A stretch of 64,000 nt of DNA, taken from the NCBI RefSeq assembly GCF_022201045.2, contig NC_068558.1, forward strand, positions 44,357,001 through 44,421,000, written 5' to 3'. Positions 1-9,230 of this stretch are shown in pieces. The notes beneath the pieces were generated by a model. That model saw nothing but the letters and a program-made list of their open reading frames with translations, was not told the DNA's origin and did not search any database. Source of the DNA: Citrus sinensis (taxonomy: Eukaryota; Streptophyta; Magnoliopsida; Sapindales; Rutaceae). Numbering within the stretch: position 1 is the stretch's first letter; each line of letters begins with the position of its first letter. A program made the position numbers and the translations under genes.

Positions 1-75
1 TAATTTCATCGAACATCACACATTCATCAGCTCAGCTGGCTTTTTCAACTGATCAGATCAAAATCATCAAATGAC

Positions 76-234
76 GTAAGTTCCATTCTCTATTGTTGAT
101 TGGTGCACTGGTGGCGTACTGATTTTGACTAATTTATACATCCTTCAATCGAATTGATTTATCTTTGTATTTGGCAAGTTCTTTCTTTCTTAAGGGTTTT
201 TATTTCTGCTAAATCTCTGCTTTTACAACAATAG
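76..234 (+). other. Probable intron in the ISA2 5' leader
   Basis: A strong donor (AC|GTAAGT) lies at 76 and AG acceptors lie at 194 (TTAAG) and 234 (AATAG), the latter touching the start codon. An upstream ATG at 71 precedes the donor. If the first acceptor is used, that ATG opens a short frame that ends in TAG immediately before the main ATG. Which acceptor is used cannot be seen. Confidence 0.5.
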
Positions 235-2904
235 ATGGCAACTCTCGCTCCATCACTTGCATTTCGGCCCTGTTGTTTCAACTGTGGGGCCGTGGAATCA
301 TCACCACCCTCAAAATTATGTGCTGCCTCTGCCTCTGCCTCGCATTATGTTTTTAAATCGAAATGTACACGAAGGCCTGCCAGGCTGGAAGTGGAAAAGA
401 CGCTTTCCGCACAAGTTTGTCAGAATGCCGTGACAACTCGTCCTGATTTCAGAGCGTGTGCTTCTTCATCTCGAGTTTCTGTTGACGAAACTCAGCCCGT
501 CTTTACTCCGACTACTGAAGTTGATGAGCTTCAGAAGGTGTCCACTTATCTATTTAGGACTGACCTCGGCGGTCTGGTGAGTGTTTCTGTTGGCGAGAAA
601 AATGTTAATTATGCAGTCACTATTGATGTTTCTTCATTGCAAACAACTCGAGGTGGCCACAAGTTGGTGCTCATCTGGGGTGTCTACACTTCTGACTCGT
701 CGTCTTATATGCATCTGGGCTCTCAATGTTTTACTCCAGATGCCAAAACCGGGAGCATTGAAACCCCATTTACACCGACTTCTTTTGATACTTTTGCCCT
801 TGAATTGGGGTTTGAGGCAAAACAAACTCCCTTTTATCTCTCTTTCTTGTTGAAATCTCCTTTACGTGATGGTTCGGGTGATTTTGAAATCAGGAATCAT
901 CTGAGTGCAAAGTTTTGTGTGCCAGTTGGTTTGAATGCCGGTGTACCATCTCCTATGGGTCTCTCCTTCTCCATTGATGGTTCCTTGAATTTTGCTATCT
1001 TTTCAAGAAATGCACAAGGCGTGGTTCTATGCTTGTACGACGACACTACAGCAGATAGACCTGCTTTAGAGCTTGATCTTGATCCATATATCAATCGATC
1101 TGGAGACATCTGGCATGCCTCGATGGAAAGTACCTGGAACTTTGTCAGCTATGGCTATCGGTTCAAGGGAAGCTTCAGTCAGGGAGATGGGTATAAGTCT
1201 CATCTGGAAAGTGTTCTTCTGGATCCATATGCTAAAATTATTGTGAATTCTATTCCTAACCATCACGACTTGGGCTTGCCACCAAAGTATCTTGGACGAT
1301 TATGCAAGGAACCTGATTTTGACTGGGGTGGCGATGTTCATCTAAACTTACCAATGGAAAAATTAGTGGTTTACCGGTTGAATGTCATGCGTTTTTCGGA
1401 GCACAAGTCTAGTAAGCTTCCTCCTGATATAGCAGGGACCTTCTCTGGTGTAACTGAGAAGGTGCACCATTTGAAGGATCTTGGCGTAAATGCAATCTTA
1501 TTGGAGCCAATATTATCATTTGATGAACAGAAAGGGCCATATTTTCCACGTCATTTCTTCTCACCAACAAAACTACACGGGCCTTCTCGTGGTTCTATAT
1601 CTGCCATTAATTCAATGAAGGAGATGGTGAAGAAGTTGCATGCCAATGGAATAGAGGTCTTATTGGAAGTTGTCTTTACCCGTACGGCTGATGGTGCACT
1701 ACAAGGAATTGATGATTCATCCTATTACTATGCGCATAGAGGTGAGGGCATAGAAACCACTAATGTTTTGAATTGTAACTATCCCACAGTTCAACAGATG
1801 ATTTTAAATAGTCTTAGGCATTGGGTGACTGAGTTTCACATTGATGGTTTCTGTTTCATAAATGCTTCATCTCTGTTGAGAGGGTTTCATGGTGAATATT
1901 TGTCCCGCCCTCCATTGATTGAAGCAATTGCGTTTGATCCCCTACTCTCAAAGGCCAAACTCATTGCGGATTATTGGGACCCACATGGTGTGGCACCAAA
2001 GGACACTCGCTTTCCTCATTGGAAGAGATGGGCAGAGCTAAATACTAATTTTTGTAATGATGTGAGGAACTTTTTTAGAGGTGAGGGTCTTCTTAGTGAC
2101 CTGGCCACTCGACTTTGTGGGAGTGGGGATATCTTTTCAGATGGGCGAGGGCCTGCATTTTCTTTCAATTATATTGCCAGGAACACAGGACTTCCCCTGG
2201 TAGATCTGGTCAGCTTCAGTGGTGGTGGACTAGCTTCAGAATTAAGTTGGAATTGTGGAGAAGAAGGACCTACAACTAAAACTGCTGTTCTTGAAAGACG
2301 ACTCAAGCAAATTCGCAATTTTCTCTTTGTTTTGTATGTTTCACTGGGTGTTCCCATCCTAAATATGGGGGATGAATGTGGCCAGTCTTCTTGGGGTTCC
2401 CCTTCATATGCTGACAGAAAACCTTTCGATTGGAATGCTCTGGCAACAGGTTTTGGCATTCAGATCACAGAGTTCATCTCATTTTTGAGTTCATTCAGAC
2501 TGAAACGAAGTGACCTTCTTGAACAGCGGAACTTTTTGAAAGAAGAAAATATTGATTGGCATGGAAGCGACCATTCTCCTCCTAGATGGGAAGATCCGGA
2601 CTGCAAATTCCTGGCCATGAGGTTGAAGGTTGACAAGGCAGAGAGCCAGTTAAGCTCTGAGTCGTCTCAAACAAAAGGTGATCTATATATTGCCTGCAAC
2701 GCAGCTGACCATTCTGAAAGTGTTGTTTTACCCCCACCTCCAGAAGGGATGACATGGCATCATCTAGTTGACACAGCTCTTCCATTCCCTGGGTTCTTCT
2801 CAACTGAAGGTAAGCCTGTTCTTGAGCAGATGGCGGGATTGTATACTTACGAAATGAAGCCTTACAGTTGCACTCTATTTGAAGCAAGCAATGGAAACGA
2901 TTAA
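235..2904 (+). CDS. ISA2: Isoamylase 2, chloroplastic (non-catalytic debranching enzyme subunit)
   Basis: 889-residue open reading frame with no intron in the coding region, as known for plant ISA2. ISA2 pairs with ISA1 in the plastid stroma and shapes amylopectin; it is a regulatory partner, not an enzyme. Seen here: a Ser/Ala-rich N-terminus fitting a transit peptide, a CBM48-like region around residues 235-330, and a GH13 barrel from about 370 to 780. The catalytic motifs are degenerate. The DGFRFD motif reads DGFCFIN (537-543), so the nucleophile Asp is Ile and the Arg is Cys. The AEPWD motif reads ADYWD (acid/base Glu is Asp579). The HDG motif reads NTG. This loss is diagnostic for ISA2 rather than ISA1 or ISA3. 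The start ATG directly follows an AG acceptor. A polyadenylation-like aataaa lies near 3020. Confidence 0.95.
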   Translation: MATLAPSLAFRPCCFNCGAVESSPPSKLCAASASASHYVFKSKCTRRPARLEVEKTLSAQVCQNAVTTRPDFRACASSSRVSVDETQPVFTPTTEVDELQKVSTYLFRTDLGGLVSVSVGEKNVNYAVTIDVSSLQTTRGGHKLVLIWGVYTSDSSSYMHLGSQCFTPDAKTGSIETPFTPTSFDTFALELGFEAKQTPFYLSFLLKSPLRDGSGDFEIRNHLSAKFCVPVGLNAGVPSPMGLSFSIDGSLNFAIFSRNAQGVVLCLYDDTTADRPALELDLDPYINRSGDIWHASMESTWNFVSYGYRFKGSFSQGDGYKSHLESVLLDPYAKIIVNSIPNHHDLGLPPKYLGRLCKEPDFDWGGDVHLNLPMEKLVVYRLNVMRFSEHKSSKLPPDIAGTFSGVTEKVHHLKDLGVNAILLEPILSFDEQKGPYFPRHFFSPTKLHGPSRGSISAINSMKEMVKKLHANGIEVLLEVVFTRTADGALQGIDDSSYYYAHRGEGIETTNVLNCNYPTVQQMILNSLRHWVTEFHIDGFCFINASSLLRGFHGEYLSRPPLIEAIAFDPLLSKAKLIADYWDPHGVAPKDTRFPHWKRWAELNTNFCNDVRNFFRGEGLLSDLATRLCGSGDIFSDGRGPAFSFNYIARNTGLPLVDLVSFSGGGLASELSWNCGEEGPTTKTAVLERRLKQIRNFLFVLYVSLGVPILNMGDECGQSSWGSPSYADRKPFDWNALATGFGIQITEFISFLSSFRLKRSDLLEQRNFLKEENIDWHGSDHSPPRWEDPDCKFLAMRLKVDKAESQLSSESSQTKGDLYIACNAADHSESVVLPPPPEGMTWHHLVDTALPFPGFFSTEGKPVLEQMAGLYTYEMKPYSCTLFEASNGND

Positions 2905-3667
2905 AGTCTTCTCCAATTGTTAGTTTCTCAATGCCTTCTGGTTAAAAAAGAAAAAAGAAAAAAAAGAAAGAAATAAAACAAGAAAAAGATGTAGCTGTTT
3001 TCTGTACAAAATTGTTTGTAATAAAAATGTCACAAGTATAGTGAATCAGGCAGGGTGCGGTAACAAGGCAATTGACACTCAAGCGAACAGCGGTCAGTTT
3101 TCAATTTGTCTTTGAATAAGGCCCTTCATTTGTTAAATTTTTATTATTTCTATGGAAAACAAAAAAATGGTCGATCTCTGAAACACTGTTTGATGGGTTG
3201 TCTAATCATGTGTAAGTTTTTGGCAAATAACATAGCGGGGCAGATTTTCGATTGGGGCCTTCGATTATTTGCGCAGAATCGGATCTACAGTCAGTTGAAT
3301 TTCTTAACGATTCTCAAATCATTAAAATATAAAGCGCAATATTGGAAACATACTTGTAAACTGGGCTCTTCGAAAAGGAATAATGACTCTTACCCGCTAG
3401 GCCCCCTCACCTCAAAACGGGAAATGTTAACTGAAAAATGGCCGCCATGAACAGAAGAAGATCGTACATTTGTATTTACAAAATCTGTAAATTAAATGGT
3501 ACAAAATTCTAATACAAAAATAAAAGTGCCATATGGCGAATACAATAAAATAAATTCCATTAAGTGCTAAGATCTTCACTACATAGAACTCTATATAGAC
3601 AGCACTGTAAAGCTAAGAAATGAACCGGGTGCCGAATTAAGGACCTGCATCTTCTCTCCCAAGATTA
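2905..3667. other. Convergent 3' ends of ISA2 and PAC; no gene seen
   Basis: AT-rich spacer between two genes that read toward each other. It holds the ISA2 3' untranslated region with A-rich stretches around 2945-2990, and on the other strand the PAC 3' region. A 114-codon open frame inside it has no recognisable protein features and is not called. Confidence 0.6.
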
Positions 3668-6600
3668 TTACCACTTCAAATTAATGGCCAGGTCTAGCAG
3701 AGCTTCAACTTGGCGTATGGTTTTTTGCTTCTCTTGTTGCTTCAACCTTCTGGCAACAGATTCAGGATCAAGCCCTTCTGCAGTTTGTGCTTCATTTTGT
3801 TCCAATCTAACCTCTTTTAACAATGCGTCTACTTCTCTGACGAAATCTACTCTCAGAAGAACATCATCTACTTCAGGGGGTGGTGGCAGTGGTCCTTGAT
3901 GCTGCATACAGATCAAGGGAGTCATTGTAGTCCTTTTAATTGCAAAAGAAAATTCATATGCATTTTTAGTACGCGAATTAATAAGATTAACTACTTAAAA
4001 TTTGGAAAAATTACAGTATGGTGATATTTACTTTGAAACAGTCACTACTGTACAAGCACACAAAAAAAAAATAATAATAACAATAATAATAATAAAAATT
4101 TAACCACGTCCTAAATAGCTGCAAAATTCATAGTTATTTCCCTCATCATTCTTGTTATTTTCTAATATTATTAATATTAAGTATTAATCACCAGACTATC
4201 TAATGCTGCAGTTCCATAATATAAAAATGGCTGATGATTTTGTGACACAAGGAATATTACCAATAAGAAGCGAATTAGCACCTACTCGAACGGTTCACTC
4301 TCAGTTTAAGGAAAGCAGAAGTCTAAACCAGTAATCCAATTGAATTGACAAGAAGCCAGGAAATCCTGTCTACCATGTAGGGTCCTTAAAAATATTTTGA
4401 TATTGTACGTGTGTACCTTCAAGCAGGTCTATTTCGTAATCACAGACATATAAAGCACACAGACAGCATAAATGCAGCATACCTTATCAATGTCAAACCC
4501 AGCTGGTGCAAGAATGGTAAATGGATCCTCTCGTGGAAATGTATCAACCATATGTTTCTTACATTCTTTCAGCCACCCTTCATCATCAAAACCATCATGC
4601 ATGTTCAATAGATCATTGAGCAGTCTCATGGCAGGAGTGGCCTCCCTTTTCAAAATCTCAGTCTAAAATTTCAAGTGAACTTTAAATCATCTCATTCTTT
4701 TCCAATAAACATAAGGAACAAAGAATCTAGAAATTCAAATAATTAAAGAAAAAAAGAGTAGAAAAGCAAAATTTCATGTCTAACATGTGCTAGGCTGGAA
4801 TAAGCAGGAAATATATAGCATGTAGAACAATTTGTATAAGTTGATAAAATACCATGAATGTGTAACTTTCTTTTTCCAATTTTATCTTTTATTGAAAGAA
4901 TAAAGCCTAGAAAACTTTCAACCCAGTCCTGCAGTTTATACCATAAAGTAAAAATGGACAGTCAATAAAATATCAAAGGTTTAAAAAAAAAAAGACTGCA
5001 TCACTTTAACCAACAGATATTTGTTTTAAGACAAATCAACAGGGATCTAATAGATCAAATTTATTGTTTAATAGTTATTTTGCTTCATGGATTTTGATAA
5101 ATGGAGGCAGACACTTCAAAGTGCAGAGATACCATACAAAATTGACATCAACACATGCAGAAAACTGAGAGAAGAAAAAATAGATCAGTCTAACCAAAAT
5201 CAGTCAATTAGCCTAGAACAATTTGAATTATGTATAGGAATTTTTCAAAACTTGAAGGAAGTTTAAAATCCATTTGCAAGCCCATTCATTGGGAGTAACA
5301 ACTTTCTCACATAGTGCATCTAGTGCATACCTCAACCCTTCTGTAAAGCAGATCGAGACTTCTTATTGCATCCTTTTCTTCCTGGAAGAATGTGACACAC
5401 ACACACACACACACACATCAATAAGATAAATGTGAGAGTGGTATCAATCATCACACTATCCTCTTAAGGTAGTTATGGAAATCAACTTTAAAGATCCAAC
5501 TGATCACATATGGTAGCAAATAACTTACAGATCTACTTAATGAAATATATATGCATTCACGCAAGTCGATATGTATGAAAACAACCAATCAGGGATTAAA
5601 ATTTTCATCTCCTATTTAACACATATTTTGAATTTCAATTCCCAAATATGACTTTCAAAGTATATAAATCAACTTGTTTACACTTGTGCACAAAAAATCC
5701 TTTCTGTATTTATAAAATCTTTGATCATAAGATGCATTAATATGGAAAAACCATAAGCATCAATCATAATGACTGGCAGCATCGGCATATAGGATGCCAT
5801 CATTTATATTAGCTCAGAGAAAAGATCAATAAATTTGCCTCAAAGGAAAGAGGAATGTGGAAGAAGGACCAGGTAATGAACAATAAGCCGACACATGGTA
5901 AAGATACTACCAACTTCTTTCAATAATAGCACACCAACTTACATCACGTCGGGCAAGATCAAGGCGATTCCATATAACCATAAGAACAAGTTCAGTGAGT
6001 TCTCCTCTTTCAGCAGTTTCTTCAATTCTCTGCATGGAACGAAGTCCTAACATCAATTATCTAACATAAGTGCTTTTACCTAAAATCAACAACCCAGAAG
6101 ATCCATGGGAATGCATGACATAAAGGAAAATGAAACAGAGAATCTCAGAGAAATACTTGAAATTATGTATAAGTAATAGTGGAGACTAGATAAGTACAAG
6201 ACATTTCCAAAGAACTTCACTTCAGAAAATATCCTATCAACTTCTGTGTGCAGAAAAAAAGCACATTTTTCAGATAGAAAAGATGAGTTGCCAGAAATTC
6301 TGGTGCAAAAGCATGTGAAATATGGTGTCTTCTCAAGGTTCAAGAACATTCCTTTGCTTTCCATATACTGACAGAATTATCATTTCTCATATCCCCAGAA
6401 GTCAAATAGCTCATGAATTTCTAATTCACACTTCTGAGCAAGGTATTTGTTCCACTTAGGGTGTTCAATCATGAAGCAACTTTACATATAACATGAACCT
6501 CAGTTTGATATTTGCACCCTTAACACAAAGCCTTTGATTTTAGATAATAAGTTGGAATGCAGGTGTGTTGAGGGAAGCCGCTACAGCTACCCAGTTGAAA

Positions 6601-7800
6601 GAGTCCAAACCGTCTAGCTAAAAGATACCTAATTACAAGGATCTGGTATGCAAGAACAAGGTCTACAAGGATCTGGTATGCAAGAACAAGGTCTACAAGG
6701 ATCTGGGAGGCACCTTTGATGATCAAAAGGCTCATCTTCTTAAAAACTTAATTTGAGGGGTAAAAGAAAAAAAGAAAAAAAGAAAAAAAGAAAAAGAGAA
6801 TGGCAATTCCAGTGAATTGGACTCTGTACCTCTTCCACCTCTTCTTCAGCTCTGATAAAGCTAGAAACTAGTTTTCTCGCATTTCTTACATCCTCTTCAG
6901 GATATCCCTTCAACCGCATGCCAATATCTCGGTACTCTTCAATTTTCCTTCGCTCTTCTTCATCTTCCTCTTGACGTCTTCGATGCAACTCCTTAGTCTT
7001 TTCTCGTCGTTGAGCTTGCCATTCCTGGCCAATCAAGGTTAGAATCATGAAAAATACTGAAACATCGATTTAATGAATTACAATCAATACTGAAAGTACT
7101 GTAAATAAATAATAACAAATAAATTTTCTTTTATGGAACTAGGGAATCATTATAAATACAGCTACATGACAAACGAACTCATTCACGTAAGAGCCGAATG
7201 TGACATGCCATTCCCAGTTTTCTAAAATTAGACCAGCCATGTGGAATCAAATCAAACTCCAAATGTTAGCGCAAAGTGAGTTGCTTCGTATTACTAGGTG
7301 AAAAATCCAAGCAACTCCATTAACAGAAGCACTGAATCCAAACTCAAATGTCATAGTAGTTGATTAATAACACCAAACATATAGAGTAGAATACCCAACA
7401 ATCAGACGGTAATAATCCTAAAAGAAGGAAGAAACCCAGAAATAAAATAAATAAAGAAAGCAAGCGAGATATGAAATGAGCGTATTTGGACACTCACATC
7501 ATCGTAGTACTCGGGCGGCATGCCTTCTAAAAGCGTTTCTTCTTTGTCCGTGCACCTCCTTAAAACTGCGAACTCAATTATTTAAAAAAAAAAAACAAAC
7601 GCACCCCAAAAAAAAAAAAAAAAGACAGAGAAACACAAAGAAAGCAACAGGAAGTTTATGTGTATTGAGTTAAGGAACTAACCTACGCCATGTAGGGCTT
7701 TAGTCTTGAAAAATGATATACGCTCGTTCACGTTAGCTTTTAGTAAACATGGCGATGGCACAAGAGGTGCGCATGTTAGCGGGAAAACTTTTGCCTCCAT
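3668..7800 (-). CDS. PAC: PALE CRESS, chloroplast development protein
   Basis: Seven exons, complement of 3668-3901, 4483-4662, 5331-5381, 5943-6029, 6830-7024, 7498-7565 and 7683-7800, give 310 residues, about the length of Arabidopsis PAC. PAC is a plastid protein tied to 23S rRNA and ribosome assembly; loss gives albino plants. Seen: a short hydrophobic/Ser leader consistent with a transit peptide, the family block LEGMPPEYYDD, a highly charged coiled-coil region (EEDEEERRKIEEYRDIGMRL), then NDLLNMHDGFDD, FPREDPF and the C-terminal RQVEALLDLAINLKW. All introns are GT-AG and all phases close. The start is the only ATG in frame before the leader. The MULE end lies 333 bp upstream of it. Confidence 0.93.
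6635..6707. repeat. 30-bp tandem repeat in a PAC intron
   Basis: Two perfect 30-bp units (6635-6664 and 6665-6694, beginning ACAAGGATCTGG) are followed by a partial third. The array lies inside the fourth coding exon's upstream intron of PAC and does not touch splice sites. Confidence 0.9.
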
Positions 7801-8124
7801 TTTTGTCTTCGACAGGGGGAAAAAGGCCAAAAATAAAAAATAAAACCAAAGCGAAGTAAGTGAGAGAGAGAGCGCCGCGGTCAGGATATGGACTGGAGAG
7901 TGTGAGAGCATGACGTGTCGGTTAAAGATTAAGATTTTACGACCGGTCGTTTCACCTTGCAAGTACCCAATGAATTCTGCAAGTACCAAATTGCCCTTAC
8001 CTCTTGATCAGGAAGCACACCATAAGAGGAAAGGAAGAGCGTACAAAATAATATTTTATTAATAATAAAGAGAATTGCATGAACAGCAGACTCTGCATTC
8101 TGACAGCACAGCCCAAAATGATCT
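7801..8124. promoter_or_regulatory. Remaining PAC promoter and leader next to a MULE
   Basis: This 324-bp stretch lies between the PAC start codon and the MULE target duplication. It includes a GA-rich tract at 7861-7875 (on the PAC strand a CT-rich leader) typical of plant 5' untranslated regions. No clear TATA box was assigned. Confidence 0.4.
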
Positions 8125-8133
8125 TAGCGGGTT
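8125..8133. repeat. MULE target-site duplication, left copy (TAGCGGGTT)
   Basis: Identical to 16299-16307 directly outside the other end of the element. Confidence 0.95.
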
Positions 8134-8254
8134 GGGAAATTTACAAAACAAGCCAAAAAAAAAGGTATTTTTCAACTTTAACCTCTTAAATTTTTTTCTT
8201 TCAACATTAGCCAAATTACCAAATTGTAGACGAAATTACCCTCCTCATTCTCAC
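8134..8254 (+). repeat. MULE left terminal inverted repeat
   Basis: About 121 bp that align, with mismatches and small gaps, to the reverse complement of 16176-16298. The outer ~65 bp is the better conserved part, and a shared ATTACCCTC motif lies near the inner end. Confidence 0.9.
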
Positions 8255-8604
8255 GTTTCCCTCAAGTAAATTCCTTCCTCTCTCACCAAAATCTCATCAC
8301 CGGAAGTTCTATAGATTGTCGGCGGCGGCGTACATCGGCAGCGGAGGAAGTTGTTGGCACTTGAAAGAAGCTAAATCACGTTGAAAATCTTCGGAGATCT
8401 CCAAATTCAAAGAAAAAAATTGAAAACCCTAGGTGAGTTGTTATTGCCGTTTTTCTTGTTGTTGTTGTTGTTGCTGTTGTTGTTTGGGATGTTGTTGTTG
8501 TTTGGGTTGTTGTTGTTGTTTGGGATGTTGTTGTTGTTGGTGGTGTTTTAATGGCGGTGGTGGGTGAGATGCATGTGGGAAAGGGAAGAGAAGAGAAAGG
8601 GGGG

Positions 8605-9130
8605 AAGCCAACTCGCTCGCTCGCGCAGCGCGCATCTCGCGTGCGACATGCGCTGCGTCGCACACGAGATGCGTGCGGCGTGCGCACCTCGCGCGCGCGA
8701 GATGGGCATGCCGCGCGCATCTCGCGTGCGACATGCGCATGTCGCGTGCACGAGGTGCACACGCCGCGCGCATCTCGTGTGCGACGCCGCGCGCATCTCG
8801 TGTGCGACGCCGCGCGCATCTCGTGTGCGACGCAGCGCATGTCGCACGCGAGATGCGCGCTGCACGCCCATCTCGCGCGCGCGATGTGCGCACGCCGCGC
8901 GCATCTCGCGTGCGACAGGCGCATGTCGCGCGCGCGAGGTGCGAACGCCGCGCACATCTCGTGTACGACAGGCGCTGCGTCGCACGCGAGATGCGCACGT
9001 TGCGCCCATCTCGCGCGCGAGGGCGCGGCCTCGCTCGAGCGAGTTGCGCTAGGCTCGCGCAAGGGAAGCCAAGCGCGCGCGAGTTGCGTGCAGGCAAGCA
9101 GCTCGCGCGCGCTTGGCTTCCCTCGCGCGA
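8605..9130. repeat. CG-rich palindromic minisatellite in the MULE
   Basis: A block about 525 bp long built from variants of CATCTCGCGTGCGAC and its inverse. It includes three tandem 23-bp copies at 8761-8829. Composition is far more GC-rich than anything around it. Several frames on both strands stay open across it (150-230 codons) because the repeat lacks stops; they encode only Arg/Ala/Cys-rich low-complexity peptide and are not called as genes. It sits just inside the left end of the element, before the ULP1 gene. Confidence 0.85.
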
Positions 9131-9230
9131 ACCTGTCGCACCAAGAGGCAGTGCGCAGTGTTGCCTTAATTTTTATTTCTTTTGTTCATAATTTTTTTAA
9201 TGTGTGATACTTTTAACTTGGACCAGATAA

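Noticed and set aside
8376-9207. Several 150-230-codon open frames on both strands
   Set aside because: They are by-products of a stop-free CG-rich repeat inside the MULE; the peptides are low-complexity Arg/Ala/Cys and no frame is favoured.
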